A DNA stretch of 64,000 nt from NCBI GenBank assembly GCA_944324395.1, contig CALUWC010000004.1, forward strand, positions 1-64,000, read 5' to 3'. The position numbers were made by a program, and so were the translations under genes. This DNA is from Candidatus Gastranaerophilales bacterium (lineage in GTDB: Bacteria; Cyanobacteriota; Vampirovibrionia; Gastranaerophilales; Gastranaerophilaceae). This document shows positions 44,677-54,226 of the stretch, in pieces. The notes under the pieces were generated by a model that saw only the letters and a program-made list of their open reading frames with translations, made no database searches and was not told the DNA's origin. Numbering within the stretch: the first letter of the stretch is position 1; every line of letters starts with the position of its first letter.

Positions 44677-45335
44677 AAATAGGAGTTATAATCACAGCAG
44701 GCGGAGCATCATCAAGGTTCGGAAACACAAATAAACTGCTTGAAAAAATAAATAATCAGGAAATTATTAAATATACTGTTGAGGCTTTTCTATTAGAGTC
44801 TATTTCTCAAATTATTATCTGTGCCAATAAAACTATCATAAGTGAGCTTTTAAAAATTTTTAAAAATAATAACAGAATAAAAATTATTGAAGGCAGTTCA
44901 ACCCGTCAGGAATCAGTTTATAACGGTCTAAATGCCATAAATTGTGATTATGTTCTTATACATGATGGAGCAAGACCCATTATTACAAAAGAAGTTATAC
45001 AAAATACAATTCAATCAGTTATTGAAAAAAAAGCGGTATCCGTTATGACCAAAACCGTTGACACAATAAAAGAAGTTGACCAAAACGGCAAAATCATAAA
45101 AACACTTGATCGTCAAAAATTATACAACACCCAAACCCCGCAGGCTTTTGAATATAATTTAATAAAAGCCGCTCATGAAAAATTTAAAAATCAGAATTTT
45201 ACTGATGATGCCGGATTAGTTGAAACATACGGACATGAAGTTTATACAGTTCAAGGCGACTACCGCAATATAAAAGTTACAACAAAATCTGACCTTGCTC
45301 TTGCTGAAATTTATCTGGGAGAAATATATGGATAA
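44673..45335 (+). CDS. ispD: 2-C-methyl-D-erythritol 4-phosphate cytidylyltransferase
   Basis: IspD is the third step of the MEP isoprenoid pathway. The 220-aa product has the CTP loop ITAGGASSRFGNTNKLL (8-24) and VLIHDGARPIIT. The RQ(K)LYNTQTPQAF segment is the family hallmark, and TDDAGLVETYG and VQGDYRNIKVTT close the fold. It overlaps thiL by 4 bp and the next gene by 8 bp. The polyprenyl synthase at 47274 is a later consumer of the same pathway. Confidence 0.94.
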   Translation: MKIGVIITAGGASSRFGNTNKLLEKINNQEIIKYTVEAFLLESISQIIICANKTIISELLKIFKNNNRIKIIEGSSTRQESVYNGLNAINCDYVLIHDGARPIITKEVIQNTIQSVIEKKAVSVMTKTVDTIKEVDQNGKIIKTLDRQKLYNTQTPQAFEYNLIKAAHEKFKNQNFTDDAGLVETYGHEVYTVQGDYRNIKVTTKSDLALAEIYLGEIYG

Positions 45336-46110
45336 TGAAAATTTTGACAAAATTATTGAACAATATAAAAGCCTTGACGAAGTTAAAGCTATTGCCATCG
45401 GCGGTTCTTCTTCCGCAAAGACTGCTGATTCTGTTTCAGATATTGATGTTTATATATTTTGTACAAAAAATATACCTGTTGAAAAAAGAAATAAAATTGT
45501 TAAACCTATATCTTCCAAATACGAAACAGGCTGTGAATATTTCGGTTCAGGTGATGAGTATTTTGTTGATAATCTGAATAAGCAGCTGGATATAATGTTC
45601 TGGAATATAAACTGGTTTGAAAATACTGTTGAAAATATCTGGGTAAAACATTATCCATCTAATGGTTATACAACATGTTTTTTATACACACTGCAGAATT
45701 TTGAAATCCTGTATGACACAAACAACTGGTTAAAAAATCTGCAAAATAAAATCAATACAACATATCCGCAGAAATTAAAAGCTAATATTATTAAAAGAAA
45801 CTTAATGCTGCTAAAAGATAAACCTTTTGCTTCATATTATGAACAGATAGAAAAAGCAATAGCAAGAAATGATATGGTCAGCATAAACCACCGTATATCA
45901 GCATTTTTGGCAAGTTATTTTGATATTATTTTTGCCCAAAATGAACTCCTTCACCCGGGAGAAAAGAGGCTTATACAATTTGCAAAAACTAACTGCAAAA
46001 TCCTTCCAAAAAACTTCGAAAAAAATATTAACGACCTTCTGGTTCAACCTAATCCTGAAACATTAAATATTCTAAATGTCATGGTGAAAAATTTAAAAAA
46101 TATCTTGTAA
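45328..46110 (+). CDS. Nucleotidyltransferase-fold protein
   Basis: The 260-aa product has an N-terminal minimal nucleotidyltransferase motif, AIGGSSSAKTADSVSDIDVY (GS followed by DxD), and a helical C-terminal half (about 150-260). Family members include aminoglycoside- and protein-modifying transferases as well as unknown groups. I chose the start at 45328 because GGGAG is correctly spaced before it; the earlier ATG lies in ispD. It overlaps the ispD end by 8 bp. The substrate is not readable from sequence. Confidence 0.65.
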   Translation: MDNENFDKIIEQYKSLDEVKAIAIGGSSSAKTADSVSDIDVYIFCTKNIPVEKRNKIVKPISSKYETGCEYFGSGDEYFVDNLNKQLDIMFWNINWFENTVENIWVKHYPSNGYTTCFLYTLQNFEILYDTNNWLKNLQNKINTTYPQKLKANIIKRNLMLLKDKPFASYYEQIEKAIARNDMVSINHRISAFLASYFDIIFAQNELLHPGEKRLIQFAKTNCKILPKNFEKNINDLLVQPNPETLNILNVMVKNLKNIL

Positions 46111-46212
46111 GAAATTATTAAAATTTGTTACAAAAAATTCTATTGTTGAAATCAGCCGAAAAATTTAACCTTTATATTTGTAGATAAATATAAAAAATAA
46201 GGAGAGATAATA

Positions 46213-46596
46213 ATGGCAGACGTAGAAGATATTAAATCCGTAGACGAACTGAGAAAAGCACAAGCAGCAGCACAGGCTCAAGGCGCAAATATTACCAATT
46301 ATTCACAATGGGAACAAATTCTTGAAGACTTTGAAACCGCAGGTATTCAATCCACCGGAACTTTTGACGGTGATGTAAAACTTCATGAACAGGTTATGGA
46401 AAAAATTGAAGCTTTTATTGAACAGGCTCAGGAAATTCAAAAACAACAAGAATTAAACCCTAAAAATGATGAAACATCGAAAATGGATAATCAAACTGCA
46501 CAGGATAAAGATCAAGTTGTAAAAGCTAACGTTGCAAATGGTACAAGTTCCGCAATTTTAGCTGATTATATGAAATATTATCACATGCTTAGTTAG
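46213..46596 (+). CDS. Hypothetical small acidic, Gln-rich protein
   Basis: The gene encodes 127 aa of unrecognised family. It starts MADVEDIKSVDELRKAQAAA and is helix-forming and rich in Gln, Ala and Glu up to residue 90, without signal peptide or membrane segment. The end is low in charge (NGTSSAILADYMKYYHMLS). AAGGAGAGA precedes the ATG. The 3' end overlaps the convergent lepB gene by 8 bp. Function unknown. Confidence 0.55.
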   Translation: MADVEDIKSVDELRKAQAAAQAQGANITNYSQWEQILEDFETAGIQSTGTFDGDVKLHEQVMEKIEAFIEQAQEIQKQQELNPKNDETSKMDNQTAQDKDQVVKANVANGTSSAILADYMKYYHMLS

Positions 46597-47281
46597 ACAT
46601 TTTATCATCAAGTCTGTGAAGGATTTTCATTCTTTTAGGCGGCCAGAAAACAGTAACAGCACGACCTACAAATCTGTCACGTTTTAAAGTTCCCCAGTAT
46701 CTGCTGTCTTGAGAATCGCCTCTGTTATCACCCATCATAAAATAACTGTCCTCAGGCACTTTAAACGGACCGCATTTAACTTGCTGCGGGTTTGCAAGCA
46801 TCTCATCAGTTATTTCACCTTTAGGACAAGGAGTGTATTCATACGCACTTTTTATATAATCTTCTTCGTATTTTTTATCGTTTATATAAACGTATGCTTT
46901 GCCGTCTTTTTCTTCTTTAATTTCAATTTTATCACCAGGCAGCCCAACTACACGTTTGATATATGCAACATCTTTACAAAATATACCGGTCAACCTTGCC
47001 AGAAGCGGAAGAGGTTTTCTTGATAATTGAGTTGACGGAGGATAAAATACCATAATATCACCACGTTTTGGACCGGTAAAAAATCTTGAAAATCTTTCTA
47101 CAATAATTCTATCCCCTTCAATCAAGGTAGGTTTCATAGAACCTGAAGGAATCCAACGGATTTCTCCGACAAAAAATCTTATTATTATAACCATTACAAT
47201 AACGAATACAATAGTTTCAATTGTTTCTCCCCAGGCAGTTTCTCTGAATTTTTTATAACGCTCAATATATTCTTTAAACAT
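46589..47281 (-). CDS. lepB: Signal peptidase I
   Basis: LepB removes signal peptides from exported proteins. The 230-aa product has one N-terminal membrane helix (20-38), the catalytic Ser48 in PSGSMKPT and the general-base Lys108 in YIKRVVGLPGD. The later motif MGDNRGDSQDSRYWG is also present. Its start overlaps the prenyl synthase end by 8 bp, so it is the last gene of the murC-to-lepB unit. Confidence 0.94.
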   Translation of the reverse strand: MFKEYIERYKKFRETAWGETIETIVFVIVMVIIIRFFVGEIRWIPSGSMKPTLIEGDRIIVERFSRFFTGPKRGDIMVFYPPSTQLSRKPLPLLARLTGIFCKDVAYIKRVVGLPGDKIEIKEEKDGKAYVYINDKKYEEDYIKSAYEYTPCPKGEITDEMLANPQQVKCGPFKVPEDSYFMMGDNRGDSQDSRYWGTLKRDRFVGRAVTVFWPPKRMKILHRLDDKMSN

Positions 47282-48155
47282 CGCTCAAAAGCTCCAAAAA
47301 CTCTTCCAGTGCCTCTTTGTATTTGTTATCAGGTAATTTTGCAATTTGGCTTGCGGCACTTTTTATATAATTATTCAACAAATCTTTAGTTTTTTCAATC
47401 CCTGATAAATATTTATCAACACTACCGCCGTATATCACCGGAGCATTATAAATACCCTCGGCAATATCACTATTTACCGGTTTAGAATTATCTGTTTTTA
47501 AGACGTTTAATAAATCATCCCTTATTTGGAAAGCTATACCGGAATTCAAACCAAATTCCGCAGAAATTTTTACATCATATCTGTTTTCATCAAGTAAAAG
47601 AGGAGTTATTAATGCAGTTTCAAAAAGATATGCCGTTTTGTTTTTAGTTTTTTCAATATAATTTTCTATTGATACGATTTTAAATCTGTCAAAATTCTGA
47701 TTGATTTCTCCAATACACATCTGTTTTATTGTTTTTGAAAACTGTTCTAAAATTTTCATATTCCCAAATTTTGTCAATTTATCCATTGCAATTGCAAGAA
47801 CATAATCTCCCGATATAACAGCAAGTTTATTGTCAAACTCGGCAGACAGAGTCTTATGTCCGCGTCTTAAGCTGCTTTCATCAATAATATCATCATGGAT
47901 TAAAGATGCATTATGTACTAATTCAACAACTGTTAAAATTTCAAGAATATTATCAGATACAGTTATATTATTAGCTTTTAGATATAACAAAGCTAATAAT
48001 GAACGAACACGCTTGGAAGGAAAAGTTAAAAAATCTGAAAGATACGAATTTAAAGGTTCTCGAACATGAATTGCACCGGTCATTTTTTTTTCAATTATAT
48101 CCAGATCCGGTTTGACAATTTGTTTTATATTATTGTATCTTTCATTAAAGTTCAT
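47274..48155 (-). CDS. trans-Polyprenyl diphosphate synthase
   Basis: The 293-aa product is an IspB/HepT-type chain-elongating prenyl synthase. The first Asp-rich motif is in LIHDDIIDESSLRRG and the second in FQIRDDLLNV, with KTAYLFETA between them. Both metal-binding clusters are present, although the second is DD, not DDxxD, as in several long-chain enzymes. The product chain length cannot be read from sequence; a quinone side chain is likely. It sits between ftsQ and lepB. Confidence 0.9.
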   Translation of the reverse strand: MNFNERYNNIKQIVKPDLDIIEKKMTGAIHVREPLNSYLSDFLTFPSKRVRSLLALLYLKANNITVSDNILEILTVVELVHNASLIHDDIIDESSLRRGHKTLSAEFDNKLAVISGDYVLAIAMDKLTKFGNMKILEQFSKTIKQMCIGEINQNFDRFKIVSIENYIEKTKNKTAYLFETALITPLLLDENRYDVKISAEFGLNSGIAFQIRDDLLNVLKTDNSKPVNSDIAEGIYNAPVIYGGSVDKYLSGIEKTKDLLNNYIKSAASQIAKLPDNKYKEALEEFLELLSDV

Positions 48156-48160
48156 ATTTA

Positions 48161-49051
48161 TTATTTAGATTTTTTTAATTTTAAATAATTTACATTATCC
48201 CAGCTCAAATCAATATATCTGATCTGGCCGTCTACATCAGAAATTTGCGGCAAAATTGTATAAATTCTTTTAATTCTTTCAAATACCGAACTGTCTAATG
48301 TTCCGAGTCTTATGCTTGTTGTTTGAATTTTGACATAAACATCATTTTTATTACGCATATCAATATATTCAACTTTTTCATTAGAATAAGTTTCAACAGC
48401 TTTTACAATTTTTTCAATATACCGGATTTTTTCAACCGAAATATCTTTATTTAAATTGGCATAAGTAGTTAAAATCTTAAGAACCGGCTCAGATTCTGCA
48501 AGATTCATATAATGTTTGTTTGTAATTAAAATACCATCCGATGTAAAAAATGCAACAGGTTTAGCTTTCAAATCTGTTTTGATAACCGCAATAGGAGTCC
48601 TTTCTCTTACAATAATCTGTATTCTTGCAGGAAAACCATAACGTCTTACATACATATTCCTAATAACGGGAATTTTAAATATTTCTTTTTTTACCGGCTC
48701 AACTTTCATTAAAAATATAGGCAGTTTAGGAGAAGCCAATTTCTTTAATGAATTTTTTATAACATAATCAGGTACAATTTTATTATTAATAATTTCAATT
48801 CTGTTATCCGGTGCTTTTTGGAAAGTATCTTCAGGCATATACCAGCCGGATAAAGTAAAAAATTTATATATTAAAAAGAGCAATATAAGAAGAACAATAA
48901 ATCTTAACAAACCTTTTATACGATTAATCTTTTTACGTTTTTTTCGTATTTTTCTTTCGGTTTGTTTATGTTTAACAGAATGTTTTACAAGTGAAAATTC
49001 ATCTTGTAATTCTTCATTACTATCAAGATTGTTCAATTCATCTTCTGTCAT
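48161..49051 (-). CDS. ftsQ: Cell division protein FtsQ
   Basis: FtsQ is the POTRA-domain membrane protein that links FtsA/FtsK to FtsL/FtsB in the divisome. The 296-aa product has a charged N-terminus, a Lys/Arg-rich segment, one membrane helix (about 49-70) and a POTRA-like domain. The signature regions are IFKIPVIRNMYVRRYGFPARI (without the last residues in one run) and VRERTPIAVI. The ATG overlaps the ddl stop by 1 bp. The gene order murC-murB-ddl-ftsQ is the classical division/cell-wall cluster. Confidence 0.85.
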   Translation of the reverse strand: MTEDELNNLDSNEELQDEFSLVKHSVKHKQTERKIRKKRKKINRIKGLLRFIVLLILLFLIYKFFTLSGWYMPEDTFQKAPDNRIEIINNKIVPDYVIKNSLKKLASPKLPIFLMKVEPVKKEIFKIPVIRNMYVRRYGFPARIQIIVRERTPIAVIKTDLKAKPVAFFTSDGILITNKHYMNLAESEPVLKILTTYANLNKDISVEKIRYIEKIVKAVETYSNEKVEYIDMRNKNDVYVKIQTTSIRLGTLDSSVFERIKRIYTILPQISDVDGQIRYIDLSWDNVNYLKLKKSK

Positions 49052-50004
49052 TATTTATTTAACCCTGCACCGTTCAAAATAATCTGAACAAGATTATCAT
49101 AATTTATACCCATAACTTTTGCCTGAGCCGGCAGATCACTTGTTGTTGTCATTCCAGGAGAAGTATTGATCTCAATTACATAAGGAATGCCATCTTTGCT
49201 TATCATAAAATCAACTCTTGATACTCCGCTGCAGCCTGCAATTTTATGAGCTTTAACCGCAATTTCTTTTGTCTTGCGGGTTAAATCTTCATCTAATTCC
49301 GCAGGTAAAATGAATTTTGACATTCCCGGAGTATATTTTGATTCATAATCATACCATTCATTTTTCGGTATAATTTCAAGAATTTCCGTAGCAAAAGCTT
49401 CGCCATCCTGTTCAAGAACACCTACTGTTACAAAAACACCGTCAATAAATTCTTCAATTAAAACATCATCATTATATTTAACAGCTTCTTTATATGCTTC
49501 AGGCAGTTCTTCACGTGAATTTACTTTAGTCATACCAAAACTTGAACCTTCTGAAACAGGTTTGGTAAATACAGGAAAAGTTAAATCTTTCGTCTTTTCC
49601 ATAACATCTTCCCCTTTTTGCACAAATACGGATTTAGCAAGCGGGATTTCAGGACAAGCTGCCAGAACTCTTTTGGTAAATTCTTTGTTCATACAAATAG
49701 CACATGACATAACCCCGCAGCCGGTATAAGGAATATGCAGAATTTCTAATATCCCTTGAATACAGCCATCTTCACCGTATTTGCCATGTAAAGCATTATA
49801 CGCATAATCATATTTGCCGTCTTTTAATTTTTGTGCAATATTTTCATCAACTTCAACAAGTTCGGCATTTTTATAACCCAATCTTTGCAAAGCATCAAAA
49901 CAACCTTTGCCTGAACGTCTGGAAATTTCAGCCTCTGATGACATTCCTCCGCATAATACAGCAATTTTAGCATTTTTATCTATTTTTTGTACAATATTTT
50001 GCAT
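49051..50004 (-). CDS. ddl: D-alanine--D-alanine ligase
   Basis: Ddl joins two D-Ala for the peptidoglycan stem peptide. The 317-aa product has the ATP-grasp pattern: AVLCGGMSSEAEISRRSG, NALHGKYGEDG, the substrate-binding SEGSSFGMTKV and the C-terminal EINTSPGMTTTSDLPAQA with YDNLV. The ligand residues specific for D-Ala (not D-lactate) fall in the region after GKYGEDG with the usual Y. It overlaps murB by 25 bp. Confidence 0.95.
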   Translation of the reverse strand: MQNIVQKIDKNAKIAVLCGGMSSEAEISRRSGKGCFDALQRLGYKNAELVEVDENIAQKLKDGKYDYAYNALHGKYGEDGCIQGILEILHIPYTGCGVMSCAICMNKEFTKRVLAACPEIPLAKSVFVQKGEDVMEKTKDLTFPVFTKPVSEGSSFGMTKVNSREELPEAYKEAVKYNDDVLIEEFIDGVFVTVGVLEQDGEAFATEILEIIPKNEWYDYESKYTPGMSKFILPAELDEDLTRKTKEIAVKAHKIAGCSGVSRVDFMISKDGIPYVIEINTSPGMTTTSDLPAQAKVMGINYDNLVQIILNGAGLNK

Positions 50005-50882
50005 AATTCATTTTCCTTTTTATTATTACCGCCTAAAAATCTTATTTCAGGCTCTAATTCTATACCATAATTTTCCTTTACTTTTGAGTACATTTCAAAC
50101 ATCAAATTCAAAACATCAAGTGAAGACCCGGCTCTGTCATTAACTATAAAATTAGCATGATGTTCCCATACTCTGACCCCGCCGGATATCATATTCTTTG
50201 CTCCTACAGAATCCAGAAGCCTGCCGGCAGAATCACCCGCAGGATTTTTAAAAATACTCCCGCAATTAGGCAATACTAAAGACGGCTGATGTACTTTTCT
50301 GAAATTCAAATTCTCATTCATTCTTTTTTGAATAGCAAATCTGTCAGAATATTCAAGTTCAAAACATGCCTGAAGCACAACCAAATTCTCTTTCTGACAG
50401 CGAGAAGAACGGTACTGAAACTCCATTTCCTTATTATAAAGTTTCATAATTCCTTCATTTTTTGAATAGCAAATTGCATAATTTAATCTGTCACTAATTG
50501 CCTGAGAATTTGCAGAAGCATTCATATAGACTTCTCCGCCTACAGACCCCGGAAAACCTATCATAAATTCCAGACCCGCAAGATTGTTTTCACAAGCGGT
50601 TTGTGATAATTGAGGACCTTTAACTCCACAATCTGCAATAATCGAATTATTTTCGATTCTAATCGAATTCATATTCTTAGTGAGTATTATTTTCCCGCTG
50701 TAACCATCATCAGAAATAAGAGTGTTGGACAAATTGCCAAAAACTTTTATATCAGGATTTTCATCTAAAATCTGACTAAACTCATCTATATTTTCAGGCA
50801 AAAATACTTCATTAATTCTGCCCCCTATTTTAAATGAAGTCAATTTTTTGATATCAAAGTTTTTTTCACAATTAATTACCAA
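49980..50882 (-). CDS. murB: UDP-N-acetylmuramate dehydrogenase
   Basis: MurB reduces UDP-GlcNAc-enolpyruvate to UDP-MurNAc with NADPH and FAD. The 300-aa product has the FAD motifs SFKIGGRINEVFLP and GLEFMIGFPGSVGGEVYMNA. The catalytic Ser is in PNCGSIFKNP, with the later AGRLLDSVGAK and HANFIVN. The length matches the short class of MurB. It overlaps murC by 11 bp and ddl by 25 bp, which implies coupled translation. Confidence 0.94.
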   Translation of the reverse strand: MVINCEKNFDIKKLTSFKIGGRINEVFLPENIDEFSQILDENPDIKVFGNLSNTLISDDGYSGKIILTKNMNSIRIENNSIIADCGVKGPQLSQTACENNLAGLEFMIGFPGSVGGEVYMNASANSQAISDRLNYAICYSKNEGIMKLYNKEMEFQYRSSRCQKENLVVLQACFELEYSDRFAIQKRMNENLNFRKVHQPSLVLPNCGSIFKNPAGDSAGRLLDSVGAKNMISGGVRVWEHHANFIVNDRAGSSLDVLNLMFEMYSKVKENYGIELEPEIRFLGGNNKKENELCKILYKK

Positions 50883-52281
50883 CTCCTATTTTCTCCTTGC
50901 TCAAAGCTAACAATTCTTTGCCTAAGTTAGTAATGGTTCCGGCACCTAAACCAATCACAATATCGCCGGATTTTAATTCAGGATACAATTTGCGGGCAAC
51001 TTCTTTCATATCACCTGATATATGTTCGCATGGTATATCTATTTTTTCTTTTAATTCACTGGTAAATGCTGTTGAATTAACTCCCTCTATTGGATCCTCA
51101 CTTGCCGCATAAACATCAGTTACAATAACTCTATCAACATCATTGAAGGCTTTCATAAAATCATTCCACAAATTCTGAAGCCTTGTATATCTGTGAGGCT
51201 GAAAAACCGCAATAACATTTTTATCCTTAAAAGATTTTGAAGATGAAAGTGTAGCTTTAATTTCAGTGGGATGATGTGCATAATCATCATATACAGCAAT
51301 TCCGTTAAATTCTCCGACTTTTTGAAATCTTCTGCCCATACCGCAGAAAGTTGCGAAATGAGAATTAACCAAACTCATATCAACACCTGCCTGATGTAAA
51401 CTTGCCCATACCGCAAGAGAATTATATACGTTATGAACCCCTTTCAAACATATTTTCAAAGTTGTTTGTAATTCGCCTTTGTATAAAATATCAAATGTAG
51501 TAAAATCTTCAGCATAGTTAATATTTTTGGCACAGTAATCAGTATTACCGCCTATAGAATATGTCACAAATCTTGCATTATGAGCCAGAGGTGCTTCCGA
51601 AAAATATTTAACCAGTCGTTTAACACCTTCGTTATCCGTATTTGCAAGAACAATACCCTTTTCTCTCAAATTTGAAAGAAATATTTCAAAAGTTTCCAGA
51701 ATAGACTCTAAACCGTTCTTGTAAAAATCGAGATGATCAGGTTCTAAATTATTCACAACAACAAGATTTGGCGAATATTTAACAATAGTACCGTCACTTT
51801 CGTCAAGTTCGGCAATAAAAAATTTATCATGAGCCGCATTGGCATTTGTATCAAGTTCCGGAATCATTCCGCCAACAACATATGATGGTTTTAAACCGGC
51901 TTTTTCCATAACATAAGAACATAATCCGCTTGTTGTGGTTTTTCCATGAGTTCCTGAAAATCCGATAAAATATTCTTCATCTTTTGCAATTTCCGCTAAT
52001 AAATCAGAACGATGCCATATCGGCAACCCTAATCTTTTAGCTTTCATAATTTCCGGATTGTTATCACGTATTGCAGTACTTGCAACAACAACGCAATCAT
52101 CAGGAACATTATTCTCATCATGTCCTATATAAACTTTTGCTCCAAGTTCTCTTACTTTTTGTACATATTTACTATCGTTTATATCAGAGCCTGATACTTC
52201 ATATCCTTTTTGAAGAAGATATTTAGCTAATCCGCTCATACCTACACCGCCAATGGCTATAAAATGATATTTCTTTTTCAA
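50872..52281 (-). CDS. murC: UDP-N-acetylmuramate--L-alanine ligase
   Basis: MurC adds L-Ala to UDP-MurNAc. The 469-aa product has the N-terminal UDP-binding GGVGMSGLAKYLLQ and the ATP P-loop GFSGTHGKTTTSGL. The EPDHLDFYKNG, HNVYNSLAVWASL and DDYAHHPTEIKATL motifs are standard for the Mur ligase family. It is the first gene of the minus-strand envelope unit, which runs to lepB. No ribosome site of note was seen before its ATG. Confidence 0.96.
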   Translation of the reverse strand: MKKKYHFIAIGGVGMSGLAKYLLQKGYEVSGSDINDSKYVQKVRELGAKVYIGHDENNVPDDCVVVASTAIRDNNPEIMKAKRLGLPIWHRSDLLAEIAKDEEYFIGFSGTHGKTTTSGLCSYVMEKAGLKPSYVVGGMIPELDTNANAAHDKFFIAELDESDGTIVKYSPNLVVVNNLEPDHLDFYKNGLESILETFEIFLSNLREKGIVLANTDNEGVKRLVKYFSEAPLAHNARFVTYSIGGNTDYCAKNINYAEDFTTFDILYKGELQTTLKICLKGVHNVYNSLAVWASLHQAGVDMSLVNSHFATFCGMGRRFQKVGEFNGIAVYDDYAHHPTEIKATLSSSKSFKDKNVIAVFQPHRYTRLQNLWNDFMKAFNDVDRVIVTDVYAASEDPIEGVNSTAFTSELKEKIDIPCEHISGDMKEVARKLYPELKSGDIVIGLGAGTITNLGKELLALSKEKIGVGN

Positions 52282-52411
52282 AATTATTATCCCTACTATT
52301 TATATCTACTCTTCTTTTACTAATTATAATACTAAAATAATAATTATGATTGATTTTTATTATTTTTTAACAATAAAAATAATCTGGCAAAAAATGTTCT
52401 TGAGAAGTTTT

Positions 52412-52417
52412 TATACT
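52412..52417 (+). promoter_or_regulatory. -10-like TATACT directly upstream of the first GNAT-like gene
   Basis: TATACT ends seven bases before the ATG at 52425, and there is no Shine-Dalgarno sequence. It fits a leaderless transcript. Confidence 0.4.
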
Positions 52418-52424
52418 TGAAATT

Positions 52425-52985
52425 ATGTTAAAATTTCCGCCGATAAAACAACCAAAAATCTCAAATTATTTCGTCTATAAGATAAAATCTAAAAACACCG
52501 GTGCATTTATATATAAAATGTTCAACCGGCAGGGAAATTTCGTAGGTGAAATGACTGCATATCCGGAAACTATTCATGATCTAAACCGCCAATTCTCACC
52601 TAATGCAGATTCATACAGATCATTTTATATCAAACGTTTGAATGTATTTGACCGCCATAAAGGAGCAGGCAGAGCATTCATAAATATTGCCCGAAAAGAA
52701 AGTTTGAGAAATTTTTGCCTAGGAAATATCCACCTGATATCATCGGCCAGAATGGATATGGAAAATCCTCCGCATATTTTTTATAGAAAAATGGGATTTT
52801 TATGCAGCAAATACTTTAAACTCATAGAAAAATATCTAGATGAATGTATACAAAATCATACCCGGATTGAAAAAGGAAAATGTCCGCTGGATATTCCAAT
52901 GTATATCGAAAAGGATGTCGATTTATCCGGAAAAAAACAGGCGGCATTTTACGAAATGAAAATTAAATTTCACTATCTTTTTTAA
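52425..52985 (+). CDS. GNAT-like acetyltransferase, tandem copy 1
   Basis: The 186-aa product has a GNAT-type acetyl-CoA segment RHKGAGRAFINIARKES (motif A, R/Q-x-x-G-x-G/A), then the shared ENPPHIFYRKMGF motif B and the ending DIPMYIEKDVDL. Substrate-contacting N-terminal residues differ strongly among the three copies. It has no signal peptide. It is the first of three tandem paralogues (52425, 53045 and 53630) convergent with a FlhA-C-like gene. The acetyl acceptor is unknown. Confidence 0.68.
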   Translation: MLKFPPIKQPKISNYFVYKIKSKNTGAFIYKMFNRQGNFVGEMTAYPETIHDLNRQFSPNADSYRSFYIKRLNVFDRHKGAGRAFINIARKESLRNFCLGNIHLISSARMDMENPPHIFYRKMGFLCSKYFKLIEKYLDECIQNHTRIEKGKCPLDIPMYIEKDVDLSGKKQAAFYEMKIKFHYLF

Positions 52986-53044
52986 TATATGTAAAAAATA
53001 TTAATAAACTATCAAAAATAATCTTTATCAGTTTTAATACAAAT

Positions 53045-53617
53045 ATGAATATTTCACATTTAAAATATCCGCCATTAAAATCTAATATACTTAAAAAATT
53101 TCCGGATAAACTTGTATACAAATATAATACCGAAAGTAAAATAGATAAATTTATTATATTTTCCACCCAAAAAGGCTCTCATGACCATGCCAGAATGACC
53201 TGTTCTCCGGAATTGATAAAACGTGACGGAAAAGAAAATGTCCCGTCTTTATATATATGGTTTTTAAGCTCAAATTGTTCAGGCAAAGGTTTTGGAACTG
53301 CAATGCTTGATTTTGCAATACAATACAGTAAAAAACTTGGTTGTAACGGAAATCTACATTTATCTGCCGATGGAAGTTTTATGCCAAACAGAATTCCTCA
53401 TATTTTTTACAGAAAATTCGGAATGAGTACAAAAAAAACTTCCATTGACAAGCGTCTTGATCAATTTATCGCCAAGGGCAAAAATGCAACGTACCAAGAT
53501 TTTGATGATGTAGATATGTTCTATCCGCCGATTGAACATCCGAAAGATAAAATACAATCTGCAATCTATAAAGGATTTTTATTCGGACTAAAATCTATTT
53601 TTGGACTAAAAGATTAG
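53045..53617 (+). CDS. GNAT-like acetyltransferase, tandem copy 2
   Basis: The 190-aa product shares GKGFGTAMLDFAIQYSKKLG, IPHIFYRKFGMSTKK and VDMFYPPIEHPKDK with the neighbours. The motif A glycines are intact. The N-terminal half lacks the SYRSFYI segment seen in copies 1 and 3 and instead has SLYIWFLSSNCSG. The gap to copy 1 is 59 bp and to copy 3 is 12 bp. Function as for copy 1, by family. Confidence 0.66.
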   Translation: MNISHLKYPPLKSNILKKFPDKLVYKYNTESKIDKFIIFSTQKGSHDHARMTCSPELIKRDGKENVPSLYIWFLSSNCSGKGFGTAMLDFAIQYSKKLGCNGNLHLSADGSFMPNRIPHIFYRKFGMSTKKTSIDKRLDQFIAKGKNATYQDFDDVDMFYPPIEHPKDKIQSAIYKGFLFGLKSIFGLKD

Positions 53618-53629
53618 AAAAGAGGAATT

Positions 53630-54223
53630 ATGCAATCACTACTTTCAATAAAACCGTTAAAAACTGTTCCTGACAAGTTATTTTATAAAGTTGAAACAAC
53701 TATTACAGATTCCATGCACGATAAAAATTCTGAAACACGCACATATCCTGCATTTCAGTACACAGGAATAAACACAAAAACAGGAGAAGCCGGAGGGAAA
53801 ATGATTGCCGCTCCTATGTTATATGAAAATCCTGTCCAATACTTTTATCCTTATAATAAACCATACAGATCCTTTTATATTCACTATTTGAGATCTGAAG
53901 AAAAATATCAGGGATTCGGTACTGCATTTATTAACCTTGCAAAAGCCGAAAGCAGGAAATATAACTGTAATGGAAAAATTCATCTTATCGCAAGCAGAAT
54001 TTATGATAGAGAAAATCCTCCGCATATATTCTACAAAAAACAAGGTTTTATCTGCCAATCCAAAAGTATAAACAAATATTTAGACAGCTGCATAAGACTT
54101 AATAAAAAAATAAGTCTTTATATGTCCCAAAATCTGGATATGTTTCTGCCAATAAAAGAAACAGTTAAAAAAGCACCGTCATTACTAACCGCAATATTTA
54201 ATTACTTAAAAAATATAACTTAA
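53630..54223 (+). CDS. GNAT-like acetyltransferase, tandem copy 3
   Basis: The 197-aa product has EKYQGFGTAFINLAKAESRK, ENPPHIFYKKQGF and LDMFLPIKETV, and the N-terminal PYRSFYIHYLR. It is closest to copy 1. AGAGGAATT precedes the ATG. The stop lies 3 bp from the convergent end of the FlhA-C-like gene. The triplet looks like a locally amplified, lineage-specific family. Confidence 0.67.
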   Translation: MQSLLSIKPLKTVPDKLFYKVETTITDSMHDKNSETRTYPAFQYTGINTKTGEAGGKMIAAPMLYENPVQYFYPYNKPYRSFYIHYLRSEEKYQGFGTAFINLAKAESRKYNCNGKIHLIASRIYDRENPPHIFYKKQGFICQSKSINKYLDSCIRLNKKISLYMSQNLDMFLPIKETVKKAPSLLTAIFNYLKNIT

Positions 54224-54226
54224 AAA

